A DNA stretch of 12,477 bases, taken from assembly GCA_037387425.1 (NCBI GenBank), contig JARRLC010000119.1:1-12477 (forward strand), in the 5' to 3' direction. The position numbers were made by a program, and so were the translations under genes. The DNA comes from JARRLC01 sp037387425. GTDB taxonomy: Bacteria; Pseudomonadota; Alphaproteobacteria; Rhizobiales; Rhodomicrobiaceae. Under the pieces are notes generated by a model, which saw nothing but the letters and a program-made list of their open reading frames with translations, was not told the origin of the DNA and searched no databases. Of this stretch, positions 1-6,752 are shown one piece after another (position 1 is the stretch's first letter; each line of letters opens with the position of its first letter).

Positions 1-1433
1 AAGACGCCATCATCGCCATTCAGGATATGGGCGCGGCGGGGCTTACCTCGTCATCGGTGGAAATGGCGAGCAAGGGCGGCGTCGGTATCAAGCTGGACCT
101 TGACCACGTTCCGCAGCGCGAAACCAACATGACCGCCTACGAAATGCTGCTGTCCGAGAGCCAGGAACGTATGCTGATGGTGCTGCGTCCCGGCTCTGAG
201 GCGCGTGCGGAAGCCATTTTCCACAAATGGGAACTGGATTTTGCTGTGATCGGCGTCACCACTGGCACCAAGCACCTCGTGGTGAAGCATCGTGGTGTAG
301 TGGAGGCCGATATCCCCATTTCCGCGCTTGCCGATGAAGCGCCTTGTTACAACCGTCCCACGGCCAAGCGGCCAGCCGCTCCGGATATCCGCCCGGAAGA
401 CGTGCCAGCTCCGGCCAGCCTGCGTGAGGCCCTTTTAGGGCTCATCGCGTCGCCGAATTTGTGCTCGCGCCGCTGGATCTGGGAGCAATACGACCACATG
501 GTCATGGGCGACACCGTTGAGCGCCCCGGTTCCGACGCTGCTATCGTCCGCGTGCATGGCACAGATAAAGGGTTGGCGCTCACTTGCGATGTGTCTCCCC
601 GCTATTGCGCCGCCGATCCGTTTGAGGGCGGTAAGCAAGCCGTGGCTGAATGCTGGCGCAACCTGACTGCCGTTGGCGCCACTCCGCTAGCGCTGACCGA
701 TTGCCTAAATTTCGCGAACCCCGAGCGTCCGGAAGTGATGGGCGAGTTCGCCGCCTGTATTGAAGGCATGGCCGAAGCGTGCACGGCGCTGGATTTCCCG
801 GTCGTGTCGGGCAACGTGTCGCTTTACAACGAAACCAACGGTGTGGGTATTCCGCCTACTCCGGCCGTCGGCGGCATTGGGCTTATTCCTGAGCTGAAAC
901 ACATCGCGCGACTTGGCGGGCTGAATGCCGGGGATGTCATTTTCCTGGTCGGCGATGACGGCAAAGCGTGTCATCTGGGGCAATCACGTTATCAGCACTG
1001 GGTCACGGGGGAATATGCCGGAAAGCCGCCCAAGGTCGATCTGGAGGCCGAACGTCTGCGTGGCGATTTTGTGCGCGGGCTTGTGAAACGCAACGTTGCG
1101 ACCTGCATCCACGATGTGTCCGACGGCGGCTGCCTGGTCGCGCTGGCCAAGATGGCGCTGGCTTCGAATATCGGTATCGTCGCGAGGAAACCACGTCAAT
1201 TGGCCGCGCCGATGTATGCTTACGCTTTCGGCGAAGACCAGGGGCGCTATCTCGTCGCGGTGAACGGCAACGATCTGCACTACATGACCCAGATCATGGG
1301 AGAAAAAGACATTCCGTTCATTAATATCGGGCGTGCTGCTGGCGTGCATCTGGAAATTCCTGGCGAAGATCCGATTCCGCTCACCGTGCTGCGCCGCGCA
1401 CATGAAGGCTGGCTGACGGATTTCATGAAATAA
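1..1433 (+). CDS. purL: Phosphoribosylformylglycinamidine synthase subunit PurL, C-terminal part (5' end outside window)
   Basis: PurL catalyses the ATP- and glutamine-dependent conversion of FGAR to FGAM, the fourth step of purine synthesis, in the cytoplasm. In alphaproteobacteria the large subunit works with separate PurS and PurQ proteins. The reading frame is open from base 3 with no start, so the N-terminal part lies upstream; about 476 codons remain. The visible part begins in the central segment containing IQDMGAAGLTSSSVEMA, and continues through the second AIRS-like half with the glycine-rich VVSGNVSLYNET segment and the C-terminal HDVSDGGCLVALAKMAL segment typical of the AIRS C-terminal fold. 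The C-terminus (GWLTDFMK) ends without a glutaminase domain, which fits the small, alphaproteobacterial or Bacillus-type PurL rather than the fused gammaproteobacterial enzyme. An intrinsic terminator follows about 90 bases after the stop, so this is the last gene of its transcript. Confidence 0.97.
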   Translation, partial: DAIIAIQDMGAAGLTSSSVEMASKGGVGIKLDLDHVPQRETNMTAYEMLLSESQERMLMVLRPGSEARAEAIFHKWELDFAVIGVTTGTKHLVVKHRGVVEADIPISALADEAPCYNRPTAKRPAAPDIRPEDVPAPASLREALLGLIASPNLCSRRWIWEQYDHMVMGDTVERPGSDAAIVRVHGTDKGLALTCDVSPRYCAADPFEGGKQAVAECWRNLTAVGATPLALTDCLNFANPERPEVMGEFAACIEGMAEACTALDFPVVSGNVSLYNETNGVGIPPTPAVGGIGLIPELKHIARLGGLNAGDVIFLVGDDGKACHLGQSRYQHWVTGEYAGKPPKVDLEAERLRGDFVRGLVKRNVATCIHDVSDGGCLVALAKMALASNIGIVARKPRQLAAPMYAYAFGEDQGRYLVAVNGNDLHYMTQIMGEKDIPFINIGRAAGVHLEIPGEDPIPLTVLRRAHEGWLTDFMK

Positions 1434-1520
1434 GCGCGTTAGAGCACCGGGCGATTAATCTGAAACACTTGCCAAAAGCACCTGATATCGGCAGACACAT
1501 TCAAAAGATTCATATGTCAG

Positions 1521-1605
1521 CGCACTAGCTCTTTGTTTATGCATCGATTTTACCAAACTCCGGTGTAACCTCCGTTTGGATCGATGCACTAGGCGGCGTT
1601 TTTTT
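1521..1605 (+). terminator. Intrinsic terminator downstream of purL
   Basis: A perfect 9-bp stem TGCATCGAT (1540-1548) with ATCGATGCA (1580-1588) continues, after a four-base bulge, into a 6-bp stem CCAAAC (1553-1558) with GTTTGG (1574-1579), capped by a small GGT/ACC stem. CTAG at 1525-1528 and 1589-1592, plus flanking CGC/GCG, can extend the base of the stem. Seven T residues follow at 1599-1605. The T-tract adjoins the extended base rather than the 9-bp core, so the CTAG extension probably matters. Confidence 0.75.
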
Positions 1606-1746
1606 GTGTGGGACGCGATAGATGACATTTCTCTGGCGGGGTTTGCGTGGGCTTATCCCGCCTTACGTGAGGGGTTTTGTGGGCGCTTTGCCACGCCACT
1701 TTGCGCCCTCATCACAACGCTGCCACCACTAAATCAACAAACATAG
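1606..1746 (+). other. Non-coding spacer with two further GC-rich hairpins
   Basis: The purL-bolA spacer spans 1434-1811 and no convincing gene was found in it. After the terminator come two more short hairpins: GGCGGG (1635-1640) with CCCGCC (1657-1662), and GGGCGC (1681-1686) with GCGCCC (1703-1708), each with a 16-base loop. Neither has a T-tract. They could be part of a structured leader or remnants of a small repeat; I cannot tell which. The open frame in front of bolA has no ribosome site or family similarity and is not taken as coding. Confidence 0.3.
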
Positions 1747-1776
1747 TTGAATTTCCGGGGGTACATTCCCTATGTT
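1747..1776 (+). promoter_or_regulatory. Candidate promoter for bolA-grxD
   Basis: TTGAAT (1747-1752) and TATGTT (1771-1776) are separated by 18 bases and lie about 35 bases before the bolA start. The -10 box sits inside a small palindrome, GTTAT (1774-1778) N7 ATAAC (1786-1790), and ACATAG/CTATGT (1741-1746, 1770-1775) flank the promoter. These could be operator half-sites, but the arms are short and may be chance. Confidence 0.4.
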
Positions 1777-1811
1777 ATTGCTCGGATAACGTAGCCACAC
1801 AGGAATGCCCT

Positions 1812-2039
1812 ATGCCAATGCACGCCGAAGATATTGAACGTCTCATCAAAACGAAACTTCCAGATTCTGTCGTCGTCATAGAAGACTTGGCTGGCGATGG
1901 CGATCATTACGCCGCACGCGTCACTTCAGAAGCGTTTCGCGGCAAGACACGCGTGCAGCAGCACCGGTTGGTTTATGAAGCTTTGCAAGGCCACGACCTG
2001 CACGCTCTTGCACTGCATACGTCTGTTCCTGACGCCTGA
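1812..2039 (+). CDS. bolA: BolA family protein (IbaG/YrbA-like)
   Basis: This 75-residue protein has the short BolA/IbaG form. Visible signatures are the DGDHYAARVTSEAF strand, the FRGKTRVQQHRLVYEAL segment with the helix-turn-strand core, and the terminal DLHALALHT segment whose histidine (H64) matches the conserved cluster ligand position of the family. BolA proteins bind a [2Fe-2S] cluster shared with a monothiol CGFS glutaredoxin and act in iron-sulfur protein maturation or as regulators. Such a glutaredoxin is the very next gene, 55 bases downstream, which strongly supports the assignment. The ATG at 1812 is preceded by AGGAA (1801-1805) at six bases. The next in-frame ATG at 1818 is too far from this site, and an upstream extension has no support. 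Confidence 0.9.
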   Translation: MPMHAEDIERLIKTKLPDSVVVIEDLAGDGDHYAARVTSEAFRGKTRVQQHRLVYEALQGHDLHALALHTSVPDA

Positions 2040-2094
2040 TAAGCGGCATGGCAACGAATACTACTTCCAACAACAGTTTACTTACGAGGAAAAC

Positions 2095-2436
2095 ATGACG
2101 CAGTCCAAGCATGAATGGATCGATGAACTGGTTAAAAACAACGATGTTGTGTTGTTTATGAAAGGCACTAAGGATTTTCCACAATGCGGCTTCTCTGGAC
2201 GCGTTGCGCAAGTCTTAGGATTTCTTGGCGTAAGCTTCAAGGACGTCAATGTTCTTGATGATATGGACGTCCGCGAAGGCATCAAAGCTTATAGCAATTG
2301 GCCCACAATCCCACAGCTTTACGTAAAAGGTGAATTCGTCGGTGGTTGTGATATTGTCGGCGAAATGTTCCAAGCGGGCGAGCTGCAACAACTACTTACC
2401 GCGAAGGGCGTGTCCTACACCAAGGCTTCTGCGTAA
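2095..2436 (+). CDS. grxD: Monothiol glutaredoxin, Grx4/GrxD type
   Basis: This 113-residue protein is a monothiol CGFS-type glutaredoxin. It has the thioredoxin fold with the single-cysteine CGFS active site at residues 31-34, the FMKGT lysine (K23) before it, the cis-proline segment TIPQLYV (71-77, P73) and the GGCD glutathione-binding segment (83-86). Family members hold a glutathione-ligated [2Fe-2S] cluster as homodimers, pass it to target proteins, and form mixed complexes with BolA proteins. The upstream neighbour is bolA, so the two probably form a functional pair and a single transcript. GAGGA in front of the ATG at 2095 is a good ribosome site, and the open frame upstream of it overlaps bolA out of frame and is not coding. 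Length and motifs match the family fully. Confidence 0.97.
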   Translation: MTQSKHEWIDELVKNNDVVLFMKGTKDFPQCGFSGRVAQVLGFLGVSFKDVNVLDDMDVREGIKAYSNWPTIPQLYVKGEFVGGCDIVGEMFQAGELQQLLTAKGVSYTKASA

Positions 2437-2509
2437 GCTTCGCGTCCGACCTAATACAGCGCCGCCCGTGCGATGATAGTCAACAGGCCCTAAAGAACAA
2501 GGATCGTTG

Positions 2510-3055
2510 ATGAAGGGCGGCGCGCGTTTTCTGTTATTAAGCCTGTTGCTGGTCGGAGCAAGCGTATGTCTTGCGCTTGGGCTGACCATGCCCATTCTGC
2601 GGCTGACACGCTTTTATATATGGACGGATGTACATTCGCTCATATCGATCGTAGGTGAGCTGTATTTACGCGACGAAGTCTTCCTCGCGGTTGTTATCAT
2701 GTTGTTTTCTATCGTGTTTCCGATTCTGAAACTGCTTTATCTCTGCGTGCTTCATTTTGGAGCGTATGTATATGATGGCAGCCGCCGTCCTTGGCTGAAG
2801 CGCGCCGCGATACTCGGCAAATGGTCAATGCTGGATGTGCTTTTGCTGGCGCTGCTCATTTTTTATGTAAAGACAAGCGCTCTCACCGATGCGGTTTCCA
2901 TGTCCGGCATATATATGTTCGCGGCGTCGGTGGTGCTCACCATGGTGGCGCACGCATTTATTGAACATGAGGTTGAACGCGTAGATAATACCCACACTTT
3001 CCCACCGCCTCATCACGATGCTCTTGATAATTCTGATAACAAAAGCCAAACGTAA
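2510..3055 (+). CDS. PqiA-like inner-membrane protein, single domain
   Basis: The predicted product has 181 residues and four membrane segments, at about 6-28, 55-86, 105-122 and 130-152, with a hydrophilic histidine- and asparagine-rich tail. The sequence GKWSMLDVLLLALL (103-116), following a basic loop after the second helix, is the hallmark of the paraquat-inducible protein A family. Classical PqiA has two such domains and works with the MCE protein PqiB in lipid transport between membranes. Here there is one domain and no MCE protein next door, as with the single-domain PqiA-like proteins often seen in alphaproteobacteria, so its partner is unknown. The ATG at 2510 has AAGGA (2499-2503) six bases upstream; the TTG at 2507 would be only three bases away and is less likely. 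It follows grxD by 73 bases without an evident terminator or promoter, so cotranscription is possible. Confidence 0.85.
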   Translation: MKGGARFLLLSLLLVGASVCLALGLTMPILRLTRFYIWTDVHSLISIVGELYLRDEVFLAVVIMLFSIVFPILKLLYLCVLHFGAYVYDGSRRPWLKRAAILGKWSMLDVLLLALLIFYVKTSALTDAVSMSGIYMFAASVVLTMVAHAFIEHEVERVDNTHTFPPPHHDALDNSDNKSQT

Positions 3056-3060
3056 CTTTG

Positions 3061-3069
3061 TGATATAAG
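3061..3069 (+). promoter_or_regulatory. Candidate extended -10 promoter for coaBC
   Basis: TGATATAAG fits an extended -10 element (TGn followed by TATAAG). No clear -35 box lies at the expected distance, which extended -10 promoters can tolerate. The start point would fall near 3076, giving a leader of about 30 bases that contains the near-palindrome CTTCTTGAGAAG (3084-3095). Confidence 0.35.
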
Positions 3070-3106
3070 TGCTCAGGCGTTATCTTCTTGAGAAGCAACG
3101 GAACCC

Positions 3107-4342
3107 ATGCACGGAAAATCCATACTACTGATCATCAGTGGCGGTATCGCTGCCTATAAGTCGCTGGACTTTATCCGGCTCGCCCGGAAAAGCGGCGCGA
3201 AGGTGCGGGCGGTGCTCACCAAATCCGCCACCGAGTTCGTAACGCCCCTGTCGGTCAGTACGCTTTGCGAAGCCAAGGTCCATACCGAGCTGTTCGACCT
3301 GAAGGACGAAACCGAAATCGGCCACATCCGCTTGTCGCGCGAGGCTGATATTATCGTCGTCGCGCCAGCCACGGCTAATATTCTTGCGCGCATGGCGCAC
3401 GGCCTCGCTGACGATCTGGCCACATCCGTGCTGCTTGCTGCGAACAAGCCGGTGCTGGTGGCCCCCGCGATGAACTGTAAGATGTGGGAGAATCCGGCCA
3501 CTGAGCGCAACATCGCGCAACTTCGTGCAGATGGCATACATATCGTCGGGCCGAACGAAGGCGATATGGCCTGCAACGAATGGGGTATGGGCCGCATGGC
3601 CGAACCCGCTGAAATTCTCGCTAGCGCCCAGCATCTGCTGCGAGAAACACAGGACCGCTCGCTGGAAGGCAAGCATATCGTGGTAACTGCCGGTCCAACC
3701 CACGAACCGATAGATCCTATCCGTTACATCGCCAACCGGTCGTCGGGTAAGCAGGGCTTTGCCATCGCCGCCGCCGCTGCCTCAATGGGGGCGCGGGTAA
3801 CACTGATAACAGGACCGGTAAGCCTGCCAACGCCGCCGGGCGTGTCCGTTGTGCCGATCCGCACCGCGCGCGAGATGCTCGTTGCCGTGGAAGCCGCCCT
3901 GCCCGCAGATGCCGCCATTTTCGCTGCTGCCGTAGCGGATTGGCGGTCTGACGCCACCCAGGGCAAAAAAATCAAGAAAACCAGTAAGAACAGGCCACCC
4001 GCATTAACGCTGATTGAAAATCCGGATGTTCTCGCCACAATAGCCAAGCGCACGCGCGACCGTCCGTCGCTGGTGGTGGGTTTTGCAGCCGAGACGGAAA
4101 GCGTCTTAACCCACGCCAAGCAGAAATTAACCGCAAAAGGGTGCGATTGGATCGTGGCAAACGACGTAACGGCCGAGAAAGGTGTCATGGGAGGCAACAA
4201 CAATCAGGTGCATCTGGTGACCGCAAAAGGTGTGGAAGCTTGGCCGTGGATGCATAAGGAAACCGTAGCGGAAGCGCTGATGCGCCGCATCGCCGAGCAT
4301 TTCAGCGGCGCCGCTCCCTCAAAACTCAGAGCAGCGGAATAG
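3107..4342 (+). CDS. coaBC: Bifunctional phosphopantothenoylcysteine decarboxylase / phosphopantothenate-cysteine ligase
   Basis: CoaBC carries out two consecutive steps of coenzyme A synthesis: CTP-dependent joining of cysteine to 4'-phosphopantothenate (CoaB), then FMN-dependent decarboxylation (CoaC). The N-terminal flavoprotein domain (about 1-180) shows SGGIAAYK, the IGHIRLSR segment with the active-site histidine (H73), PAMNCKMW with the key asparagine (N123), and the GDMACNEWGMGRM substrate flap with the catalytic cysteine (C156). The CoaB domain follows from about 188, with TAGPTHEPIDPIR, YIANRSSGKQG (N210), AAAVADWR (273-280) and the lysine-rich KKIKK region. At 411 residues it has the usual fused length. 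The ribosome site is weak (GGA four bases before the ATG). dut starts two bases after the stop, indicating one operon with coupled translation. Confidence 0.97.
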   Translation: MHGKSILLIISGGIAAYKSLDFIRLARKSGAKVRAVLTKSATEFVTPLSVSTLCEAKVHTELFDLKDETEIGHIRLSREADIIVVAPATANILARMAHGLADDLATSVLLAANKPVLVAPAMNCKMWENPATERNIAQLRADGIHIVGPNEGDMACNEWGMGRMAEPAEILASAQHLLRETQDRSLEGKHIVVTAGPTHEPIDPIRYIANRSSGKQGFAIAAAAASMGARVTLITGPVSLPTPPGVSVVPIRTAREMLVAVEAALPADAAIFAAAVADWRSDATQGKKIKKTSKNRPPALTLIENPDVLATIAKRTRDRPSLVVGFAAETESVLTHAKQKLTAKGCDWIVANDVTAEKGVMGGNNNQVHLVTAKGVEAWPWMHKETVAEALMRRIAEHFSGAAPSKLRAAE

Positions 4343-4344
4343 CC

Positions 4345-4824
4345 ATGATGGACCAGCAATCGCCGTATTCCCAGAACCCGTTTGTGCGCGTGCAAATCTT
4401 GCCGCATGGCGAGGGGCTGCCGCTTCCGGAATATCAGACCGCGCACGCCGCGGGGATGGACCTGATGGCCGCGCTCAACCAGGGGGAAAGCAAGGCTTTG
4501 CAGCCAGGGGACCGCGCGCTTATCCCTACGGGGCTTGTTATTGAGCTTCCTGCAGGCTTTGAAGCGCAGGTGCGTCCGCGCTCGGGGTTGGCGCTGAAGC
4601 ATGGCGTTACGGTGCTTAACAGCCCCGGCACGATAGATGCCGATTATCGCGGCGAAGTTAAAGTGCTGCTTATCAATCACGGGCAGGACGTCTTTACCAT
4701 CGAGCGCGGCGAGCGCATCGCGCAAATGGTAATTAAACCGGTTGTACAGGCGACGCTTAAAGCAGTCGCCGAGTTGAACGACAGCGTGCGGGGAAGCGGT
4801 GGCTTCGGATCGACTGGGCGTTAG
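4345..4824 (+). CDS. dut: Deoxyuridine 5'-triphosphate nucleotidohydrolase (dUTPase)
   Basis: The trimeric dUTPase splits dUTP to dUMP and pyrophosphate, keeping uracil out of DNA and feeding thymidylate synthesis. All five family motifs are visible in order: AGMDLMA (36-42), RPRSGLA (77-83), GTIDADYRGE (95-104) with the catalytic aspartate D98, GERIAQM (122-128), and the glycine-rich C-terminal arm RGSGGFGSTG (149-158) that closes over the substrate. The length of 159 residues is normal. There are two adjacent ATG codons, at 4345 and 4348. The ribosome site GCGGAA lies within the end of coaBC, and the genes are only two bases apart. A coaBC-dut order is frequent in bacteria, so the gene is probably read from the coaBC promoter. 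Confidence 0.97.
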   Translation: MMDQQSPYSQNPFVRVQILPHGEGLPLPEYQTAHAAGMDLMAALNQGESKALQPGDRALIPTGLVIELPAGFEAQVRPRSGLALKHGVTVLNSPGTIDADYRGEVKVLLINHGQDVFTIERGERIAQMVIKPVVQATLKAVAELNDSVRGSGGFGSTGR

Positions 4825-4901
4825 TGGCTGTGTCGCACATAACGCAGGGTTCTGCCGTAGAGCTTTCAGGGTTTTCGTCTTGAAACGATGGAAGCTCAAA
4901 T

Positions 4902-5714
4902 ATGGCTCTAACCTCGGATGAAATCGCCCGATACAAACGCCACCTGCTGCTCAAGGAAGTGGGCGGTGCTGGACAGCAGCGGCTGAAGCAATCGCGTGTG
5001 CTGGTCGTCGGCGCCGGAGGTCTGGGCTCGCCCATGTTGCTCTATCTCGCGGCGGCAGGCGTGGGACGCATTGGCATACTCGACGACGACCGCGTTTCAC
5101 TCGACAATCTCCAGCGGCAAATCGTGCATGACACCGTACGCATAGGCGATCCCAAGACGGAGAGCGCTAGCGCCACGCTCGCCCGCGTTAATCCGCATGT
5201 CACGGTGGATGCGATGCCCGAGCGTCTGACGGCGGACAACGCGCTGGATATCATCGCACGCTATGACATCGTGGCGGATGCTTCGGACAATTTCGCCACG
5301 CGCTATCTGGTGAACGACGCGTGTTATTTCGCTAAGCGGCCATTGGTTTCCGGCGCGGTCGGGCCGTTTGACGGCTATCTCTCCACATTCCGCGCGTGGG
5401 AAACGGACGCAGACGGCAAGCCGCGCCCAAACTATCGCTGCATCTTCCCGGAACCGCCTTCGCCGGAAAGCGTGCCATCATGCGAGGAAGCCGGAATTTT
5501 GGGCGCGGTTGCAGGCGTTATCGGCACGCTTCAGGCGGTGGAGGTGCTGAAAGAGTTGCTCGGCATCGGGGACACACTTTGCGGCAGACTGATGGTATAC
5601 GACGCGCTCGGCGGGCGCTTCGAGACGGTCAAGATCGCGTGGGATGCGGACAATCCGTTGACGGGACGCAACCCGACCATCACGAATCTCGCCGTCCATC
5701 GGAAGCAAAGCTGA
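4902..5714 (+). CDS. moeB: MoeB/ThiF/HesA-family adenylyltransferase (E1-like), lacking zinc cysteines
   Basis: E1-like enzymes of this family adenylate the C-terminal glycine of a ubiquitin-like sulfur carrier: MoaD for molybdopterin, ThiS for thiamine. The 270-residue protein has the nucleotide-binding GAGGLGSP (37-44), DNLQRQ (68-73), a conserved lysine (K85), DASDNFATR with the magnesium-binding aspartate (D129), and PSCEEAGILGAVAGVIGT with the family cysteine (C194). The zinc site is incomplete: the usual CxxC in the YRC segment has only C180 (position 177 is asparagine), and the C-terminal CxxC is absent, replaced by NPLTGRNPTITNL. No sulfur-carrier gene is nearby, so the partner is unknown and a function other than MoeB is possible. 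The ribosome site GGAAG (4890-4894) lies seven bases before the ATG. It sits 77 bases after dut, probably in the same transcript, and converges on the minus-strand gene that follows. Confidence 0.85.
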   Translation: MALTSDEIARYKRHLLLKEVGGAGQQRLKQSRVLVVGAGGLGSPMLLYLAAAGVGRIGILDDDRVSLDNLQRQIVHDTVRIGDPKTESASATLARVNPHVTVDAMPERLTADNALDIIARYDIVADASDNFATRYLVNDACYFAKRPLVSGAVGPFDGYLSTFRAWETDADGKPRPNYRCIFPEPPSPESVPSCEEAGILGAVAGVIGTLQAVEVLKELLGIGDTLCGRLMVYDALGGRFETVKIAWDADNPLTGRNPTITNLAVHRKQS

Positions 5715-5744
5715 TCGCGCGCATTTTTAATGGGCGTGCTGCAA

Positions 5745-6431
5745 TCACCTCTCCTTGCCGTAGGTCTCCACGCAATATTTGCCGATATAGTCGTTGACGC
5801 CCTTTTTAAAGTCGTCCTGGAAGATGCCAAACGTGGAGATCATTTTTGCGGCGGTCCACACAGCACCTTTGATCACTGCGTTACCTTTGATCTTACCTAC
5901 ACCAAGTTTTACATAGGTTGCTTTGCCATCACGAAAATCTATCGATGGTGTCACAATAGCTTCCATAGGGTATTTCTTGTCGCCATTCTTGACTACGCAG
6001 GCAATGGTGTGAGGAGTTACCTTCAAAGTGTATTTTTTCTCTGTAATAGCTCCAGTCAGAAGCTTGCGTGACAGGTCAAATTTTGCCGAGCAACGCGCGT
6101 CGCCGAACGGCCAGGCAACTCTAGTTTTCTTCCAGGCTTCCCGGATCTCAGCTTTCAACCAGGTTTTAGTGAGGTCGCATTTCAAGCTGCTGTCTTTGGC
6201 TTTATCCAGGTGCAACACTATGTCGCAGAGCTTGCGGTCGCATTCCATGATGCGCTTAAGTTCGGCTTTTTGCTCGGGTGTAAGCACTTTGGCGGGGGCG
6301 GCTTTGTCTTTGGATGCAGCGGGCTGATCTGCAGGCGCTTCCGCAGCTTGCGCCGCCGTTCCGGAAATAATCGCCAGCATCAAGCCGGTTACCGCCAACC
6401 TGGCCCATCGACATATTGAAATTTGCAGCAT
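5745..6431 (-). CDS. Exported protein of unknown function with six cysteines
   Basis: I do not recognise a named family. The 228-residue product starts with a clear Sec signal peptide: basic residues (R8, R11), a hydrophobic stretch of about 13-24, and a likely AQA-A cleavage near residue 29. An alanine-, proline- and lysine-rich linker follows to about residue 50. The mature part is lysine-rich and has six cysteines (C64, C69, C85, C114, C145, C220), an even number that would allow three disulfides in the periplasm. Notable segments are ECDRKLC, LKCDLTKTW, WPFGDARC and KGAVWTAAKM. No membrane segment, lipobox or enzymatic motif is visible. The start is the ATG at 6431 with GAGAG four bases upstream on the minus strand. 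It converges with the moeB-like gene (30 bases between stops) and diverges from pntAA. Similar proteins may be lineage-restricted in alphaproteobacteria, but this is a guess. Confidence 0.8.
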   Translation of the reverse strand: MLQISICRWARLAVTGLMLAIISGTAAQAAEAPADQPAASKDKAAPAKVLTPEQKAELKRIMECDRKLCDIVLHLDKAKDSSLKCDLTKTWLKAEIREAWKKTRVAWPFGDARCSAKFDLSRKLLTGAITEKKYTLKVTPHTIACVVKNGDKKYPMEAIVTPSIDFRDGKATYVKLGVGKIKGNAVIKGAVWTAAKMISTFGIFQDDFKKGVNDYIGKYCVETYGKER

Positions 6432-6460
6432 ATCGCTCTCGTTTATTGCCTGTACCCTTT

Positions 6461-6485
6461 AGCATAAAACGATTCGTAAATCGTT
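6461..6485 (-). promoter_or_regulatory. Candidate -10 box and overlapping palindromic operator for the exported-protein gene
   Basis: Read on the minus strand, TATGCT (complement of 6461-6466) is a plausible -10 box 30 bases before the start codon. Directly upstream of it is an 18-bp inverted repeat, AACGATT (6468-6474), CGTA, AATCGTT (6479-6485), lying between the -10 and where a -35 would be. No good -35 hexamer is seen. A dimeric regulator bound here would overlap polymerase; this is inferred from position only. Confidence 0.4.
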
Positions 6486-6552
6486 GTAGCTGTGTCCTGA
6501 ATAACGCTATGCTCCACGCGTTCGCAAGTCTCGGAAAAGCGAATGTGTAAAT

Positions 6553-6654
6553 ATGAAGCAGTTCCTTGCATGGCAAAACCTGCTATCAGACAGTCAATTG
6601 CGGTTGGTAAATTCCTACCGCTCGTTGGAGAGAGAAATAGCCGGGGCGTATTAG
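6553..6654 (+). CDS. Possible 33-residue small ORF
   Basis: An ATG at 6553 opens a 33-codon frame starting MKQFLAWQNLLSDSQL and ending REIAGAY before TAG. The peptide is amphipathic with aromatic residues near the start, and looks more protein-like than random non-coding translation. Against it, the only purine-rich ribosome site (GGAAAAG, 6533-6539) is 13 bases away, there is no recognised family, and the frame is short. It lies in the divergent region between the exported-protein gene and pntAA. Treated as a weak candidate. Confidence 0.2.
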   Translation: MKQFLAWQNLLSDSQLRLVNSYRSLEREIAGAY

Positions 6655-6752
6655 GATCAGCTGAGTATCAGCATACGGAGGCTGCGCCTCTGTGAGACAA
6701 TTCGCACAATATGAGCAGGTCTATACTGCTATCAGCGAATTTTTTGAGTAGA
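6655..6752 (+). other. Non-coding regulatory region with small hairpins and an imperfect operator-like repeat
   Basis: The divergent spacer 6432-6858 carries no established gene. Here it shows two tight hairpins, GCTGA (6660-6664)/TCAGC (6668-6672) and GAGGC (6678-6682)/GCCTC (6686-6690), without a T-tract. The imperfect inverted repeat AGCAG (6714-6718)/CTGCT (6726-6730) contains GTCTAT and resembles the perfect palindrome 40 bases downstream. They may form part of a pntAA control region. Confidence 0.3.

Noticed and set aside
1677..1811. N-terminal extension of the bolA frame by 45 codons
   Set aside because: It runs through the spacer hairpin and the promoter, has no ribosome site, and the family length fits the start at 1812.
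1897..2094. N-terminal extension of grxD overlapping bolA
   Set aside because: It is out of frame over bolA and unlike any glutaredoxin; GAGGA before 2095 fixes the start.
4204..4899. Minus-strand open frame of 231 codons across the end of coaBC and dut
   Set aside because: It lies opposite two well-defined genes and its translation shows no family signature; a shadow of their codon bias.
5715..5744. Shared bidirectional terminator between the convergent genes
   Set aside because: GCGCGC/GCGTGC can form six pairs on the plus strand only, with one G-U, and no T-tract follows; too weak to list.
6660..6690. Two tight hairpins as a terminator
   Set aside because: Stems are only five pairs and no T-tract follows on either strand.
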